Below are positions 7,770 through 18,565 of a stretch of DNA of 64,000 nucleotides, in pieces (position 1 is the first letter of the stretch; every line of letters begins with the position of its first letter). The notes under the pieces are model-generated. The model had not been told where the DNA came from and made no database searches. It saw only the letters and a program-made list of their open reading frames with translations. The position numbers were made by a program, and so were the translations under genes. The stretch comes from Candidatus Aquicultor sp. Lineage in GTDB: Bacteria > Actinomycetota > Aquicultoria > Aquicultorales > Aquicultoraceae. Location: assembly GCA_036504445.1 (NCBI GenBank), contig DASXVE010000024.1, forward strand, positions 204,800 to 268,799, given 5' to 3'.

Positions 7770-9572
7770 TTAACGTAGATCCCGTCGTTTTGCTTCTAAC
7801 GCGATGAGCTCCTCAAAGAGCTCATCGTAGTATCCTTTTGATTGCTGGACCTGCGTTGACTCCAGCTCTCTCTTAATTTTATTAATTTGACGTTTATAGT
7901 GAAAATCCTTGAGAGATACCAAAATATCCTCAAAAAATTTAGATAATTTTTCCTCTTCACATTCCGAATCGGCTAGGAGCAGCTGTGTTGCATATGATGC
8001 GAGCTTTGTGTCGAGGCTCTCCAATGTACCTGCATCAAATTTACCCCCGCCCATTTCCTTTAAAACAGTAAAAAGGCGTCCGTGCGCTGAGGCAACAAAA
8101 TAGCTCTCATCCATTTCAGCAGGTATCTTCGCTCTGACCTCTGGATATTGAATTGCCAGCTGGAGAAACGATCTCTCTGCTTTCTGCTGGGGATTAAGCA
8201 TTGTCGCCTTAGCTTCAACCCGCGTCGACATTTTTCGTTTATACGTTGCGTTGAATTTTACTGTGAGAGCTTCTTCATCGAATTCGAGGTGTTGTGCGAT
8301 TTTGCTTAAATATGCTTTCTGCGAAGCCGGATTATCGAGCGTTGCGATAAGTTTAAAACCTGCCAGTGCAGCGTGCTCTTTTTGCCGTATCTCACTAATA
8401 TTATGCTTATCGAGCTCACGCGTCAAGTAAAAATCGAAAAAAGGTTCGGCATTATCGATAAGTACGCGAAAATCATTTATATTGTTCGCTCCGATAAAAT
8501 CTGCAGGATCTTGTTTGTTGGGCAAGATAACAACCCTTACATCGATACCTGCTGCATTTTGTTCCAAATCCTTTAATGCCTCCATTTTCGGGAGCCGGAA
8601 CTCCGAAAGATATGAACTTGCGCTCTCCGCGGCTTTTATACCGGCCGCGTCTGCATCAAATACAAGTACTACCCGCTCGGCGAATCTTTTTAAAAGTTCG
8701 ACGTGCTCATGGGTAAATGCGGTTCCCAGTGTTGCAACCACATTGGTGATGCCTGCCTGTGCGAGCGCAAGCACATCGGTGTAACCTTCAACTACAATGA
8801 CCGCGCCGTCACGAACGACATCGCCCTTGGCGTTGTTGAGCCCGTAAAGCAATGAGCTCTTGTGATACACCGGCGTTTCCGGCGAATTGAGGTATTTGGG
8901 CTCGCCGGTACCAAGCACCCTGCCGCCAAATGCTACTGCACGTCCCCTGGTATCAGTAATGGGAAAGATAAGTCTTCCCCGAAATCTATCGTAGAAGCCT
9001 TTCTGTCCCTTGATCATAATACCCGCTTGCACCAGCTCTTCTCGGGAAAACCCCTTTTTAACGAGGTAATTGCCGAGCGAACTCCATGATTGCGGCGCAA
9101 GTCCCAGGCCATATCTTTTTACAATATCGTCACGTAAACCGCGTTTCTTTAAGTAAAAGCGTCCGCGCTCACCCTCTTTTGTTTTATGAAGTACGTACTG
9201 ATAATAAAGCATGGTCAGACGATTGGCTTCAAAGATGCGCGCACGCTTCGACTGCTCGGGGCCATACTGCTTCTCAAAGGTAAGCGTATAGCCGATTCGC
9301 TCTGCCAGCGATTCAACTGCTTCGGGAAACTCCAGGTGCTCGACCTTCATAATAAAGCCAAATACATTGCCGCCCTCACCGCAGCCGAAACAATGGTAAA
9401 GCTGCGATACCGGATCGGCCTTAAACGATGGCGTTTTTTCCTGGTGAAACGGGCATAAGCCCCAGTAGAGCTTGCCTTTTTTCTTCAAAGAGACGTAGTC
9501 GGATACAACATCTACGATGTTGTTCCGTTCTCGGACGATCGTTATGTCCTCGTCTCTAATCCTGCCTTTCAT
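7770..9572 (-). CDS. dnaG: DNA primase
   Basis: A primase of 600 residues that makes RNA primers for replication. The N-terminal CHC2 zinc finger has ligands C40, H43, C61 and C64. The TOPRIM catalytic core shows [11 protein letters not shown] and the acidic VFDADAAG motif. The C-terminal third is the helicase-binding region. The ATG shares one base with the dgt stop codon (TAATG), which indicates coupled translation. rpoD follows in the same operon. Confidence 0.97.
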   Translation of the reverse strand: MKGRIRDEDITIVRERNNIVDVVSDYVSLKKKGKLYWGLCPFHQEKTPSFKADPVSQLYHCFGCGEGGNVFGFIMKVEHLEFPEAVESLAERIGYTLTFEKQYGPEQSKRARIFEANRLTMLYYQYVLHKTKEGERGRFYLKKRGLRDDIVKRYGLGLAPQSWSSLGNYLVKKGFSREELVQAGIMIKGQKGFYDRFRGRLIFPITDTRGRAVAFGGRVLGTGEPKYLNSPETPVYHKSSLLYGLNNAKGDVVRDGAVIVVEGYTDVLALAQAGITNVVATLGTAFTHEHVELLKRFAERVVLVFDADAAGIKAAESASSYLSEFRLPKMEALKDLEQNAAGIDVRVVILPNKQDPADFIGANNINDFRVLIDNAEPFFDFYLTRELDKHNISEIRQKEHAALAGFKLIATLDNPASQKAYLSKIAQHLEFDEEALTVKFNATYKRKMSTRVEAKATMLNPQQKAERSFLQLAIQYPEVRAKIPAEMDESYFVASAHGRLFTVLKEMGGGKFDAGTLESLDTKLASYATQLLLADSECEEEKLSKFFEDILVSLKDFHYKRQINKIKRELESTQVQQSKGYYDELFEELIALEAKRRDLR

Positions 9573-10618
9573 TACACCATCCAGACTTTCGGCACAAAGT
9601 ACTCGTCGTAGGTGCGAATCGCAAACCTATCGGTCATTCCGGCAATGTAATCGCATACTTTGACCGGCACCTCGGCTCTGTCGCTCATGCTGAACTCTTC
9701 GGGCAAAAGCTCCGGCTGCTCTAAAAAGAGGAAGAATAAGCTATGGATAACGTTTTTCGCCTTTGCGTTCTCCGACTTTGCGTCTGAGCCATGATACACG
9801 TTCTTAAAGAGGAACGACCGCAAACCCAGCATAGCATCCATATATTCGGGACTCATCGAGATGGTATCTTTGCCACGACTGTATTCAACGAGATTGCACA
9901 CCATACTGTTGATTCGCACGCCCTGATGTGCGCCAAAGACGTCGATAAAATCACTGGGGATATCTTCTATGCGAAGGATCCCGCCGCGCACGGCGTCATC
10001 GATATCATGATTTATATACGCTATGCGATCGGCAATTTTGACGATTTTTCCTTCGAGCGTCGCCGGGTCGGTTTTACCGGTATGGTTTAAGATGCCGTCC
10101 CGCACCTCCCAGGTCAAGTTCAACCCCTTGCCATTGTACTCAAGGATATCGACAACGCGGAGGCTCTGCTCGTTATGGTTAAATTGCTCCGGCACGCCTT
10201 CAAGCCCGCGGGTTTTAAACATTGTGAAGACCTCGGTAATCGCCTCCTCACCGACATGGCCAAAAGGAGTGTGCCCGAGGTCATGCCCGAGCGCAATGGC
10301 TTCGGTAAGGTCTTCGTTAAGGTTGAGCGCACGTGCGACCGTGCGCGAGATTTGGCTTACTTCGAGCGTATGCGTTAAACGGGTACGGTAATGGTCTCCT
10401 TCAGGTGCAAGAAATACTTGAGTTTTGTTCAATAACCGGCGGAACGCCTTGGAGTGAAGGATGCGGTCGCGATCCCGCTGAAAGCATGTGCGCAGCTCAC
10501 AGGGGATTAGCGGCTTCAGCCTGCCCTTTGTATTGACGCTACGCATAGCATTCGATGCTAACGTTTCGACTTCCGCCTTCTCTATGGTTTCTCGCGGTGT
10601 GAGACCGTTCTGTTTCAT
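9572..10618 (-). CDS. dgt: Deoxyguanosinetriphosphate triphosphohydrolase-like protein
   Basis: A 348-residue HD-domain protein that hydrolyses dNTPs to the nucleoside and triphosphate in characterised relatives. The metal motif is H83 in RTRLTHTLEV, then H112-D113 in ALGHDLGHTPFGH. The N-terminal FQRDRDRILHSKAFRRL is typical of the family. The length fits the short, dgt-like class. Its last base overlaps dnaG. Placement ahead of dnaG-rpoD is common in clostridia and their relatives. Confidence 0.93.
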   Translation of the reverse strand: MKQNGLTPRETIEKAEVETLASNAMRSVNTKGRLKPLIPCELRTCFQRDRDRILHSKAFRRLLNKTQVFLAPEGDHYRTRLTHTLEVSQISRTVARALNLNEDLTEAIALGHDLGHTPFGHVGEEAITEVFTMFKTRGLEGVPEQFNHNEQSLRVVDILEYNGKGLNLTWEVRDGILNHTGKTDPATLEGKIVKIADRIAYINHDIDDAVRGGILRIEDIPSDFIDVFGAHQGVRINSMVCNLVEYSRGKDTISMSPEYMDAMLGLRSFLFKNVYHGSDAKSENAKAKNVIHSLFFLFLEQPELLPEEFSMSDRAEVPVKVCDYIAGMTDRFAIRTYDEYFVPKVWMV

Positions 10619-10628
10619 CTATAACCAC

Positions 10629-11216
10629 CTATTTTTTACATTCTTCGACTAAACGAACACCAGTAATGCGAGCGCTTCTTATTGCCTCGGCATCATCCTG
10701 CGCGGGCTTTTGCGCGCACACGCCATGGTGCCCGATCGTCATCGAGATTGAAGAGTCGGATACAACGCTCATTCCATGAACCATCATAATGTCATGCAGT
10801 GCACGAACGGTTGTCTCCTGGCCCCCGTAGCGTGAAGCGCCAACGGAAACCGCTGCCCCGACCTTGCCCGCAAGCCCCTTTTCACTTCTAAGTTTTCGGC
10901 TCTTATCGAAGATGGCTTTAAGCTGGGCTGAGACCGTACCAAAGTAGACCGGGCTGCCTAGTACAATCGCATCGGCATCCACAAGCGTCTTAAACACGCT
11001 CTCGAGCTCGGTATTCTTAAAACACGTACCGACGCACGGGGTGCTACAGGCTGTGCAGAACGGGCGCTGCTGGTCCGCCAGGGCATCCATAGCGTGGATA
11101 AACTTTGTTTTCGCTCCAGCCTCTTCAGCTGCTCTTAATACTTCTTTAAGTAAGAAGGCGGTATTGCCGCCCACGTTGGGGCTCCCGTTAATTGCAACTA
11201 CAACGATATCGTTCAT
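10629..11216 (-). CDS. Flavodoxin-fold NADPH-dependent FMN reductase / iron-sulfur flavoprotein family
   Basis: A 195-residue flavodoxin-like protein. The FMN phosphate loop is near the N-terminus (INGSPNVGGNTAFLL). ADAIVLGSPVYFGTVSAQLK is the second flavin-binding region. A cysteine cluster, FCTACSTPCVGTC (C-x2-C-x3-C-x3-C), could hold a cluster as in iron-sulfur flavoproteins, although the spacing is not the classical one. The start at ATG 11216 has AGGTGAT upstream. The longer frame to 11285 lacks a good site. It lies 10 bases upstream of dgt in the same direction and may be co-transcribed. The electron donor and acceptor are unknown. Confidence 0.82.
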   Translation of the reverse strand: MNDIVVVAINGSPNVGGNTAFLLKEVLRAAEEAGAKTKFIHAMDALADQQRPFCTACSTPCVGTCFKNTELESVFKTLVDADAIVLGSPVYFGTVSAQLKAIFDKSRKLRSEKGLAGKVGAAVSVGASRYGGQETTVRALHDIMMVHGMSVVSDSSISMTIGHHGVCAQKPAQDDAEAIRSARITGVRLVEECKK

Positions 11217-11530
11217 TTCATCACCTCGAGATTTTTGATAGTTGGTACGCAGGTAAAAGGTTACTTTACTTAGGTATTGTAGCAAACTTACCGCGGTTTT
11301 TTGCGCTCGTTCTCACGTAACATATAATATTCGACGGATGTCATAATTTTCCTGCAAGAAAAATAATTTATATGAGAGAATCAAATCATCGGCTCGTAAT
11401 ATAATGCCGGGCGAGCACAGCATATCCAAGGCTCTGCACCCGCCACGTGCTACCGTTAGTTTTTACAGCTGACATGCTCTTGTGCTACTGTTAACCTTAA
11501 GCAATTATCCGGAATGAGGGCTCAACTAAA
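11217..11530. other. Intergenic region between divergent genes
   Basis: About 314 bases separate the flavoprotein (minus) and the amidohydrolase (plus). Apart from an extended -10 promoter on the minus strand, I see no RNA gene, strong hairpin or ORF. Confidence 0.5.
11276..11284 (-). promoter_or_regulatory. Extended -10 promoter for the flavoprotein-dgt-dnaG-rpoD genes
   Basis: TGCTACAAT on the minus strand is an extended -10 element (TGN-TACAAT). No good -35 box is present. It lies about 60 bases upstream of the flavoprotein start. Confidence 0.4.
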
Positions 11531-12346
11531 ATGGTAACCTTTGATTTTCACGCACATGCGTTTACAGATGATATCGCCGAGAAACTCATCGGCAAAATGG
11601 AGCAAATATACGGCATCAAACGACGTCATAACGCAACAATTACAGAGCTACTAGCATCTGCACACAATGCCGCAATCGATAAGGTTATCGTACTCCCCAT
11701 CGCCAACCGGCCTGAGCATATCCGCTACAACGACTGGTATGCAGAGCTTGGGGCAACACACGAAGCCATCATCCCATTCGGGTCGATTCACCCGGATAAT
11801 AGCGCTGCTGAGCTCGACCGCTTCCCCGCACTGGGCTTAAGGGGTATTAAATTTCAGCCCAACGCTCAGAAGTTCTACCCCGACGATAGGCGCATGTTTC
11901 CAATCTATGAGCGGGCTGCCGAGAACAACCTTATTGTGGTGTTTCATGCCGGCCACGAGGAAGGCGGCGTCGAAGGTGAGTTTAGCCAGCCCGAGCGCTT
12001 TGTCGACGTTATCACGTCATTTCCTGATCTTACCATCGTTCTCGCGCACTTTGGCGGGTACAAAGTATGGGACAAAATCAAGCCTGTGTTGGGTTTCGAG
12101 AATGTGTACTTCGATACCGCCCACATGCCCGGGGTAATAGATGAACAACTGTTTCTTACGTTAGCGAGCGAGATCGGGTTCGATCGCATTGTCTTCGGGA
12201 CGGATTTCCCGTTTCACGACCATGCAACCGAACGGGCATATATCGAGCGCGTTTTTGGCGAAAAGGCATCTAAGCTCATCAGTGAAAACCCCGCACGGAT
12301 ATTAGGAATGGACGCGACCGCGTCCGGTGAACCATCCACTGTCTAA
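11531..12346 (+). CDS. Amidohydrolase family protein (Amidohydro_2 TIM barrel)
   Basis: A 271-residue metal-dependent hydrolase or decarboxylase-type barrel. The HxH motif is in TFDFHAHAF (H7, H9). GLRGIKFQP, VVFHAGHEEGG, VLAHFGGYK and VFGTDFPFHD supply the later strand-end ligands, the last containing the catalytic Asp. This matches the ACMSD/TatD-like amidohydrolase_2 group. The substrate is not deducible. GAGGG lies upstream of the ATG but at long spacing. It is monocistronic and points away from the minus-strand block. Confidence 0.85.
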   Translation: MVTFDFHAHAFTDDIAEKLIGKMEQIYGIKRRHNATITELLASAHNAAIDKVIVLPIANRPEHIRYNDWYAELGATHEAIIPFGSIHPDNSAAELDRFPALGLRGIKFQPNAQKFYPDDRRMFPIYERAAENNLIVVFHAGHEEGGVEGEFSQPERFVDVITSFPDLTIVLAHFGGYKVWDKIKPVLGFENVYFDTAHMPGVIDEQLFLTLASEIGFDRIVFGTDFPFHDHATERAYIERVFGEKASKLISENPARILGMDATASGEPSTV

Positions 12347-12396
12347 AAACAACCTCTTAGCAGTATAAGCGCACGCTAACGGTAATTAAGTTAATC

Positions 12397-12424
12397 TTGT
12401 TGATAAGTTTTTCTACACTATAAG
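12397..12424 (+). promoter_or_regulatory. Probable promoter of the small orphan gene
   Basis: TTGTTG (12397-12402) and TATAAG (12419-12424) are 16 bases apart. The leader to the start codon at 12495 is about 65 bases. Confidence 0.5.
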
Positions 12425-12494
12425 ATAGGGAAATCTTCAAAAATCACGGTAAACGATTACACCGATTGTATGCTCTAGGATTATGAGGTGAATC

Positions 12495-12794
12495 ATGGGT
12501 TCTTTATCAAACGACGTTACCGAAAACGGCAACGCGGTACTAGTGAAGCGATTAGACTCATTAAGCACTACTAAAATCAAAAGACTGCTGGATAGCCTTG
12601 GGATACACGATTACCGAGTTGCGGATAATGCCAGGGTCGTAAGCCTTACAAACAAAAACGATCTTCTGAAACTATTTGTCAACTTGGCTCCATTCGAACC
12701 GTCCGACGCGTATGATCTGTGCCTCTGCAAATCAAGTGAGAGGGAAGTACTTCAAGTTGGGGCATGGGAATTCGAGGTACGGGCACACGTATAA
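12495..12794 (+). CDS. Hypothetical protein, 99 residues
   Basis: A small soluble protein with no signal peptide or membrane segment. The sequence suggests a helix (LSTTKIKRLLDSLGI) followed by strands and another helix (NDLLKLFVNLAPF). It has two nearby cysteines (LCLCKSS) and ends in a strand, EFEVRAHV. The start is well supported by GAGGTGA four bases upstream. It has its own promoter and shares a strong terminator with ppdK. I do not recognise the family and suggest no function. Confidence 0.7.
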   Translation: MGSLSNDVTENGNAVLVKRLDSLSTTKIKRLLDSLGIHDYRVADNARVVSLTNKNDLLKLFVNLAPFEPSDAYDLCLCKSSEREVLQVGAWEFEVRAHV

Positions 12795-12846
12795 TCGTTA
12801 GCAACTATTAACCATTGATTAGTATGGTAAGGCGGCATTATAAGCG

Positions 12847-12874
12847 AAAAGGCGGGCGCATACGCCCGCCTTTT
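12847..12874. terminator. Strong bidirectional terminator
   Basis: A perfect 12-bp stem, AAAAGGCGGGCG (12847-12858) with CGCCCGCCTTTT (12863-12874), and loop CATA. It lies between the convergent ends of the small orphan gene and ppdK. Confidence 0.9.
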
Positions 12875-12916
12875 CTTGTTATCTCTTAAGCTCAATCTCT
12901 CAAGATACTCTTTATA

Positions 12917-15568
12917 CTATGCGGTTGAACCGCTGTCACCAAGAACCGCTTGTGCGGCTGCAAGGCGTGCTAGCGGCACGCGATACGGCGAACAGCTCAC
13001 ATACGATAAGCCGATCTTGTGGAACTTCGTGACCGATGCCGGATCACCGCCGTGCTCACCGCAGACGCCGAGCTTAATGCCCGGGTTTGCTTGGCGACCC
13101 TTCTCGCACCCCATGGCAACCAACTGCGCAACACCATCATCGATGGTCTCAAACGGGTTGCTCGGCAAAATCTTGCGGGCTAAGTACCGTGGTAAGAACT
13201 TCGCTTCGATGTCGTCACGGCTAAAGCCGAACGTCATCTGGGTAAGGTCGTTCGTGCCGAATGAGAAGAAATCGGCAACTTGGGCAATCTCATCTGCGGT
13301 AACCGCCGCGCGCGGGATTTCGATCATGGTACCGATCTTGTAGTCTACATCAACACCACATGCGGCGATGACCTCTCCGATTACTTCTTCGCTCTCTTTA
13401 CGAAGCGTCTCAAGCTCGGTGACAATACAAACGAGCGGAATCATGATCTCAACCTTCGGGTCGCCGCCCTGTTTCTTAAGCTCGCAAGCTGCTTCCATAA
13501 TGGCACGAACCTGCATTTTGTAGAGCTCAGGGTGCGTAATACCCAAGCGGCAACCGCGAAGACCCAGCATCGGATTCATTTCGGCCATTTTCTCGACACT
13601 CTCAAGAAGTGAGCGTTTTGGCGCAAGCTCAGCTTCAGACACGCCGCTCATCTCCATCTTGGTTATTTCAACCCTTAGGTCTGATGGGCTTGGCAAAAAC
13701 TCGTGGAGCGGCGGGTCAAGCAACCTGATGGTAACCGGCAGCCCGTTCATCGCCTTAAAGATGCCTATAAAGTCCTCTTTCTGCACTTTGAGGAGCTTCT
13801 GGAGCGCATCGTCTTCCTCTTCCTTGTCCTTAGCCAAGATCATCTGCTGAACGATCGGTAAGCGATCGCCGAGGAACATGTGCTCGGTACGCGCAAGACC
13901 AATACCTTCGGCGCCGAACTGACGGGCTTTCTCCGCATCCTCGGGTGTATCCGCGTTGGTGCGAACACCAAGACGCCTAATATTATCGGCCCAGCCGAGA
14001 ATCAGGTCGAACTCTTTGGTCGGCTGCGGTGGAACAAGCGAAACCTCGCCCAAAACAACGCGACCGGTCGTCCCGTCGATAGAAACGATGTCGCCCTCTT
14101 TGACCTGGGTGCCATCCACCGAGAATATTCTGTTTTTGGCGTCGATATGCATTGCGTCGGCGCCGCAGACACACGGCTTGCCCATGCCGCGGGCGACAAC
14201 CGCCGCGTGGCTGGTCTTACCGCCGTGGCTGGTTAGAATTCCTTGGGCGGCAACCATACCGTGTAAGTCATCCGGTGTGGTTTCCCACCTGGTTAAGATA
14301 ACTTTTTCGCCCTTCTCGGCCATATCTACGGCTGTGTCGGCGTCGAAGACGACTTTACCGACCGCCGCGCCGGGAGAGGCGTTAAGGCCTTTGGTAAGCA
14401 CATCGAGTTTTGCTTGCGGGTCAAACTGGGGGTGAAGGAGCTGATCGAGCTGTTCCGGCTCGATCCTCTGTACCGCTTCTTCTTTCTTTATCAAGCCCGC
14501 TTCAACCATTTCAGCCGCAATTCTAAGCGCGGCTGCGGCTGTTCGCTTGCCGGTCCTGGTCTGAAGCATCCAGAGCTTGCCCTGCTCGATCGTAAACTCG
14601 GTGTCGCACATATCGCGATAATGGTGTTCAAGCGTCTTCAAGATACCAAAGAGCTGGTCGGCAAGCTGCGGCATATCGTTTTTCAAGTTTAATAGCTGTT
14701 GTGTGACCCTGATGCCGGCGACAACATCTTCGCCTTGCGCGTTGATAAGGTAATCACCGTAGGGTACATTCTCGCCGGTTGCGGCATCACGGCTAAACGC
14801 AACGCCTGTCGCCGAATCTTCACCCTTATTACCGAAGACCATCGACTGCACGTTAACAGCAGTGCCGAGGTCATCCGGAATCTTATACAGGCGCCGGTAA
14901 TCAATCGCCCTCTTATTGCCCCAGCTCTTAAAGACGGCCTCGATAGAAAGCCTGAGCTGCTCTTTCGGATCGGTCGGGAAATCACTGCTTGTTTCTTTCT
15001 TAACGATGCCTTTAAATGTTTCGACGAGCTCTTTCAAGTCGCCGGCACTAAGGTCGGTATCGTATTTCGCGCCTTTTTGCGCTTTGATCTCGTTGATCGC
15101 CTCTTCAAACAGTTCACCATCAATTCGCAAAACGACTTTGCCGAACATCTGGATGAAACGGCGATATGAGTCATATGCGAAACGCTCGTTATTGGTCTGC
15201 TTCATAAGGCCTTGCACCGCAGTATCGTTCATACCGAGATTCAAGACCGTGTCCATCATACCCGGCATAGAGAACGGCGCACCGGATCGCACTGATACGA
15301 GAAGCGGGTCATTTGGGTCGCCGAGGCTCTTACCCATCTTCTTTTGTAGCTCTTGAAGATGCTGATCTACCTCATCGAGCAGCCCATCGGGGAACTTGTC
15401 TGTCTGATAATACTCATTACAAGCTCCTGTTGTGATTGTGAAACCTGGTGGAACCGGCAAACCAATGCGCGTCATCTCGGCGAGGTTTGCACCTTTACCG
15501 CCGAGGACGTACTTCATGTCTGCAGATCCTTCTTCAAAATCATAGACGTACTTTGGTTTTTCTGGCAT
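12917..15568 (-). CDS. ppdK: Pyruvate, phosphate dikinase
   Basis: An 883-residue full-length enzyme interconverting pyruvate, ATP and phosphate with PEP, AMP and pyrophosphate. The N-terminal ATP-grasp domain starts at KYVLGGKGANLAEMTRIGL. The central swivelling domain has the phosphorylated His in GGKTSHAAVVARGMGKP. The C-terminal barrel has GIGLARTEHMF and the catalytic Cys region GVCGEHGGDP. GGTGTGATGAA precedes the ATG. It follows glyS by 35 bases, as in many clostridia (glyQ-glyS-ppdK). In anaerobes it serves glycolysis or gluconeogenesis. Confidence 0.97.
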   Translation of the reverse strand: MPEKPKYVYDFEEGSADMKYVLGGKGANLAEMTRIGLPVPPGFTITTGACNEYYQTDKFPDGLLDEVDQHLQELQKKMGKSLGDPNDPLLVSVRSGAPFSMPGMMDTVLNLGMNDTAVQGLMKQTNNERFAYDSYRRFIQMFGKVVLRIDGELFEEAINEIKAQKGAKYDTDLSAGDLKELVETFKGIVKKETSSDFPTDPKEQLRLSIEAVFKSWGNKRAIDYRRLYKIPDDLGTAVNVQSMVFGNKGEDSATGVAFSRDAATGENVPYGDYLINAQGEDVVAGIRVTQQLLNLKNDMPQLADQLFGILKTLEHHYRDMCDTEFTIEQGKLWMLQTRTGKRTAAAALRIAAEMVEAGLIKKEEAVQRIEPEQLDQLLHPQFDPQAKLDVLTKGLNASPGAAVGKVVFDADTAVDMAEKGEKVILTRWETTPDDLHGMVAAQGILTSHGGKTSHAAVVARGMGKPCVCGADAMHIDAKNRIFSVDGTQVKEGDIVSIDGTTGRVVLGEVSLVPPQPTKEFDLILGWADNIRRLGVRTNADTPEDAEKARQFGAEGIGLARTEHMFLGDRLPIVQQMILAKDKEEEDDALQKLLKVQKEDFIGIFKAMNGLPVTIRLLDPPLHEFLPSPSDLRVEITKMEMSGVSEAELAPKRSLLESVEKMAEMNPMLGLRGCRLGITHPELYKMQVRAIMEAACELKKQGGDPKVEIMIPLVCIVTELETLRKESEEVIGEVIAACGVDVDYKIGTMIEIPRAAVTADEIAQVADFFSFGTNDLTQMTFGFSRDDIEAKFLPRYLARKILPSNPFETIDDGVAQLVAMGCEKGRQANPGIKLGVCGEHGGDPASVTKFHKIGLSYVSCSPYRVPLARLAAAQAVLGDSGSTA

Positions 15569-15603
15569 TTCATCACACCCCGTGTAAAGTAATAAATAGA
15601 TAT

Positions 15604-17685
15604 CTAAACCGCCGGTGGGTTTATCTGTGAAAAATCAGCCACTCTTTGGAACATGGCTTTAGCGTAGTTCAGTAGTCGTAGCCTATTGTTTTTAATTGCT
15701 TCGTCCTCTGCCATTACAAGGACTTCGTCAAAAAATGTATCTACCAGGCCCCTTAAGCGTGCGAGAATATCGATGCCTAAAGCATAGTCCCGACCGGCTT
15801 TCTCTATGTCACTATCTACCCCAAGCAGGCTCTCATAAAGCTTCTTTTCAGCCTCCTCCTGCAAAAGATTTTCATCCACATTCGTTCCAAGCTCAAGCTT
15901 CGCCAGGTTCTTAACCCGCGTGTAAGCCGCAAGCACATCAACTATCTCCGGGCTTGCGAGTTTGGCGGCAATCGCCTCGGCCCTGGTTCGGATATCCACC
16001 ATGTCATCAATTGAGAATACTGAAACGGCCTCGACCACGTCAATCGGCAACCCCTGTGCAAGCAGGTACGCACGTAAACGTCCTCTAATAAAGTCCTCAA
16101 CCAGGTCGGAGGTCGCCGCAAAATCAAATTTCACGCCCTGCTCGGCATAGAGGCCGAGCGCGAGCTCAATCATCGCTTTTATTGGAATCTTCAAATCGTG
16201 CTCGAGCACTATCGAGACGATGCCGTACGATTGTCTGCGAAGCGCATACGGGTCTTCCGACCCGGTTGGAATGAGCCCCGCCGCAATAATGCCCGCAATT
16301 GAATCGAGCTTATCGGCTATGCTGACGATCTGCCCGGCGACTGTCTGTGGTAGTATGTCTCCCGCCGAACGCGGCAGGTAATGCTCGAAAATCGCTACGG
16401 CAACGTCGTCAGGCTCGCCGGATACGAGTGCATAATAGCGGCCCATAACCCCCTGTAGCTCAGGAAACTCAAATACCATCTCGGTCATAAGGTCGGCTTT
16501 GCATAGATACGCCGCCCGCTTCACATGTTCGATCTCTTGTACGGAAAGGCCAAGGTTTTCTGCGATCTCACCGGCAAGTTTAACGTTACGCTGCGTTTTT
16601 TGGTATACCGTACCCAACCTAACTTGGAACGTCACACCGGTAAGCCTATCTACAGATGACTCCAGCGGCTTTGAGCTGTCCGCCTCAAAGAAATATTTTG
16701 CATCGGCAAGACGCGCCCGGATAACTCGCTCGTGGCCTTTGCGGATAATATCGGTAAACTCCGGATTGCCGTTGTTTATCACGATGAAGTTAGGAAGGAG
16801 CTTACCGCTCGCATCCTCAATAGGGAAGTAACGCTGGTGCTTCTCCATGGCGGTTACCAGCACCTCACGGGGAAGCTCCGCAAACTCCTGCGAGAAACTC
16901 GCCCGAATCGCGTGCGGATACTCGGTAAGTTCAAGCACCTCATCAAAAGTGTGCTGATGAACGACCGCCCGGCCGCCGGTATCTTGCACCGTGCGCTCGA
17001 TGCCCTCCCGGATAAGTGCAGCTCTTTCGCCCTGATCTGCAATAACGCTGTTGACCTTCAAATCCGTAAGGTAGTCGGTAGGTTTTTCGATGACAACGGG
17101 GTGGTTTGCCAGCAATCGGTGCCCCATGCTCGCATTACCGGAGGCAACGTCACCGACCGTAAACGGGACAATATCCTCCCCGAAGAGCGCGACAATCCAG
17201 CGAATCGGGCGCACGAAACGAATCTCACCATCACCCCATCGCATAGCTTTTGGAAACGAGAGCGAAAGAATAAGCTCGGGCAAAATGGTTTCGAGAATCG
17301 CGGTAGTCGCCCTGCCCTCTTCCTCTCTTACAGCAAACACATATTCGCCGCCCTCTATCGAGCGGACTTCAAGTGAATCAACGGATACGCCTTGCGACTT
17401 CGCAAAACCTTCGGCCGCTTTTGTCGGCGTACCATCTTCGGTAAACGCCGCCCTCTTGGCCGGCCCTTTTATTTCATGAACCATTCTTGACTGGTGCTCG
17501 TCCAGCCCACGCACAAGCAGCGCAAGCCTACGCGGAGCCCCATAAGTGACGATATCCTCAAACCCAAGACGATACCGGTTTAAAAGAACCATCGCCCGCT
17601 CTCTAAGCTGATTAGAGCCGACAACGACAGATGCAGCCGGTATTTCTTCGGTTCCAATTTCTAATAGTAAATCTTGCTTACTCAA
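15604..17685 (-). CDS. glyS: Glycyl-tRNA synthetase beta subunit
   Basis: A 693-residue beta subunit of the alpha2-beta2 enzyme, contributing tRNA binding. The family start [13 protein letters not shown] is intact. [13 protein letters not shown] and the internal HD-like region follow. The C-terminal third is the anticodon-binding (DALR-type) helical domain. The ATG overlaps the end of glyQ by 8 bases, so subunit production is probably coupled. Confidence 0.97.
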   Translation of the reverse strand: MSKQDLLLEIGTEEIPAASVVVGSNQLRERAMVLLNRYRLGFEDIVTYGAPRRLALLVRGLDEHQSRMVHEIKGPAKRAAFTEDGTPTKAAEGFAKSQGVSVDSLEVRSIEGGEYVFAVREEEGRATTAILETILPELILSLSFPKAMRWGDGEIRFVRPIRWIVALFGEDIVPFTVGDVASGNASMGHRLLANHPVVIEKPTDYLTDLKVNSVIADQGERAALIREGIERTVQDTGGRAVVHQHTFDEVLELTEYPHAIRASFSQEFAELPREVLVTAMEKHQRYFPIEDASGKLLPNFIVINNGNPEFTDIIRKGHERVIRARLADAKYFFEADSSKPLESSVDRLTGVTFQVRLGTVYQKTQRNVKLAGEIAENLGLSVQEIEHVKRAAYLCKADLMTEMVFEFPELQGVMGRYYALVSGEPDDVAVAIFEHYLPRSAGDILPQTVAGQIVSIADKLDSIAGIIAAGLIPTGSEDPYALRRQSYGIVSIVLEHDLKIPIKAMIELALGLYAEQGVKFDFAATSDLVEDFIRGRLRAYLLAQGLPIDVVEAVSVFSIDDMVDIRTRAEAIAAKLASPEIVDVLAAYTRVKNLAKLELGTNVDENLLQEEAEKKLYESLLGVDSDIEKAGRDYALGIDILARLRGLVDTFFDEVLVMAEDEAIKNNRLRLLNYAKAMFQRVADFSQINPPAV

Positions 17686-18565
17686 CTGTTGTCACCGCCT
17701 TTTTGCAAAGTGGGAAACCCAACTCCTCGCGATGAGCGAGGTAAGCGCCGGCAATAAGGCGGGCCATATCGCGGACCTTGCCGATAAACCTGGTGCGCTC
17801 GGTCACGCTGATTGCTCCACGCGCATCGAGCAGGTTAAACGTATGCGAACATTTCAAAACATAATCGTATGCCGGCAGCACCAGGCCCGCATCCAGCGTA
17901 CGCTTTGCTTCCGTCTCATATATATCGAAAAGAGTGAGGAGCATCGGCACATCGGCGACCTCGAAATTATAGCGAGAGCCCTGTATCTCGTTTTGGCGGT
18001 GCACCTCGCCGTAGGTAACCCCATCGACCCATTCCAGGTCGTAGACGCTTTCCACTTGCTGAATGTACATCGCAAGCCGTTCGAGGCCGTAGGTAATCTC
18101 AGCGCAGACCGGTTTTACATCAATGCCTCCGACCTGCTGGAAGTAGGTAAACTGGGTAACTTCCATGCCATCGAGCCAGACTTCCCAACCTAAACCCCAG
18201 GCGCCGAGCGTCGGCGACTCCCAATCGTCCTCAACAAAACGGATATCGTGCTTCGATAAATCAAACCCGATCCGCTCGAGGCTTTTCAGGTATATCTCCT
18301 GCACATCATCGGGAGAAGGTTTTAAAATGACCTGGTACTGGTAGTAGTGTTGAAGCCGGTTCGGGTTCTCGCCGTAACGACCGTCAGTCGGTCGCCGTGA
18401 GGGCTGAACGTAGGCCGTCTTCCAGGGTTCCGGCCCGAGCGAACGCAAAAACGTCGCCGGATGGAAAGTGCCGGCCCCAACTTCGCTATCGTAGGGTTGC
18501 ACAATGATACACCCGTAATCAGCCCAGTATGCCTGAAGGGTTAAAATCAATTGTTGAAAATTCAC
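17678..18565 (-). CDS. glyQ: Glycyl-tRNA synthetase alpha subunit
   Basis: A 295-residue catalytic subunit with the class II fold that activates glycine. Signature stretches are [39 protein letters not shown] and [20 protein letters not shown]. The start was set to GTG 18565 (giving MNFQQLI), which has an AAAGAGGAA site upstream and gives the family length. The frame extends to 18610 without a better site. I looked for a T-box leader upstream and found no specifier or antiterminator motif. Confidence 0.97.
   Translation of the reverse strand: MNFQQLILTLQAYWADYGCIIVQPYDSEVGAGTFHPATFLRSLGPEPWKTAYVQPSRRPTDGRYGENPNRLQHYYQYQVILKPSPDDVQEIYLKSLERIGFDLSKHDIRFVEDDWESPTLGAWGLGWEVWLDGMEVTQFTYFQQVGGIDVKPVCAEITYGLERLAMYIQQVESVYDLEWVDGVTYGEVHRQNEIQGSRYNFEVADVPMLLTLFDIYETEAKRTLDAGLVLPAYDYVLKCSHTFNLLDARGAISVTERTRFIGKVRDMARLIAGAYLAHREELGFPLCKKAVTTVE

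Noticed and set aside
14916..15356. Long plus-strand ORFs inside ppdK, glyS and rplP
   Set aside because: They lie wholly within well-conserved minus-strand genes and encode no recognisable protein.
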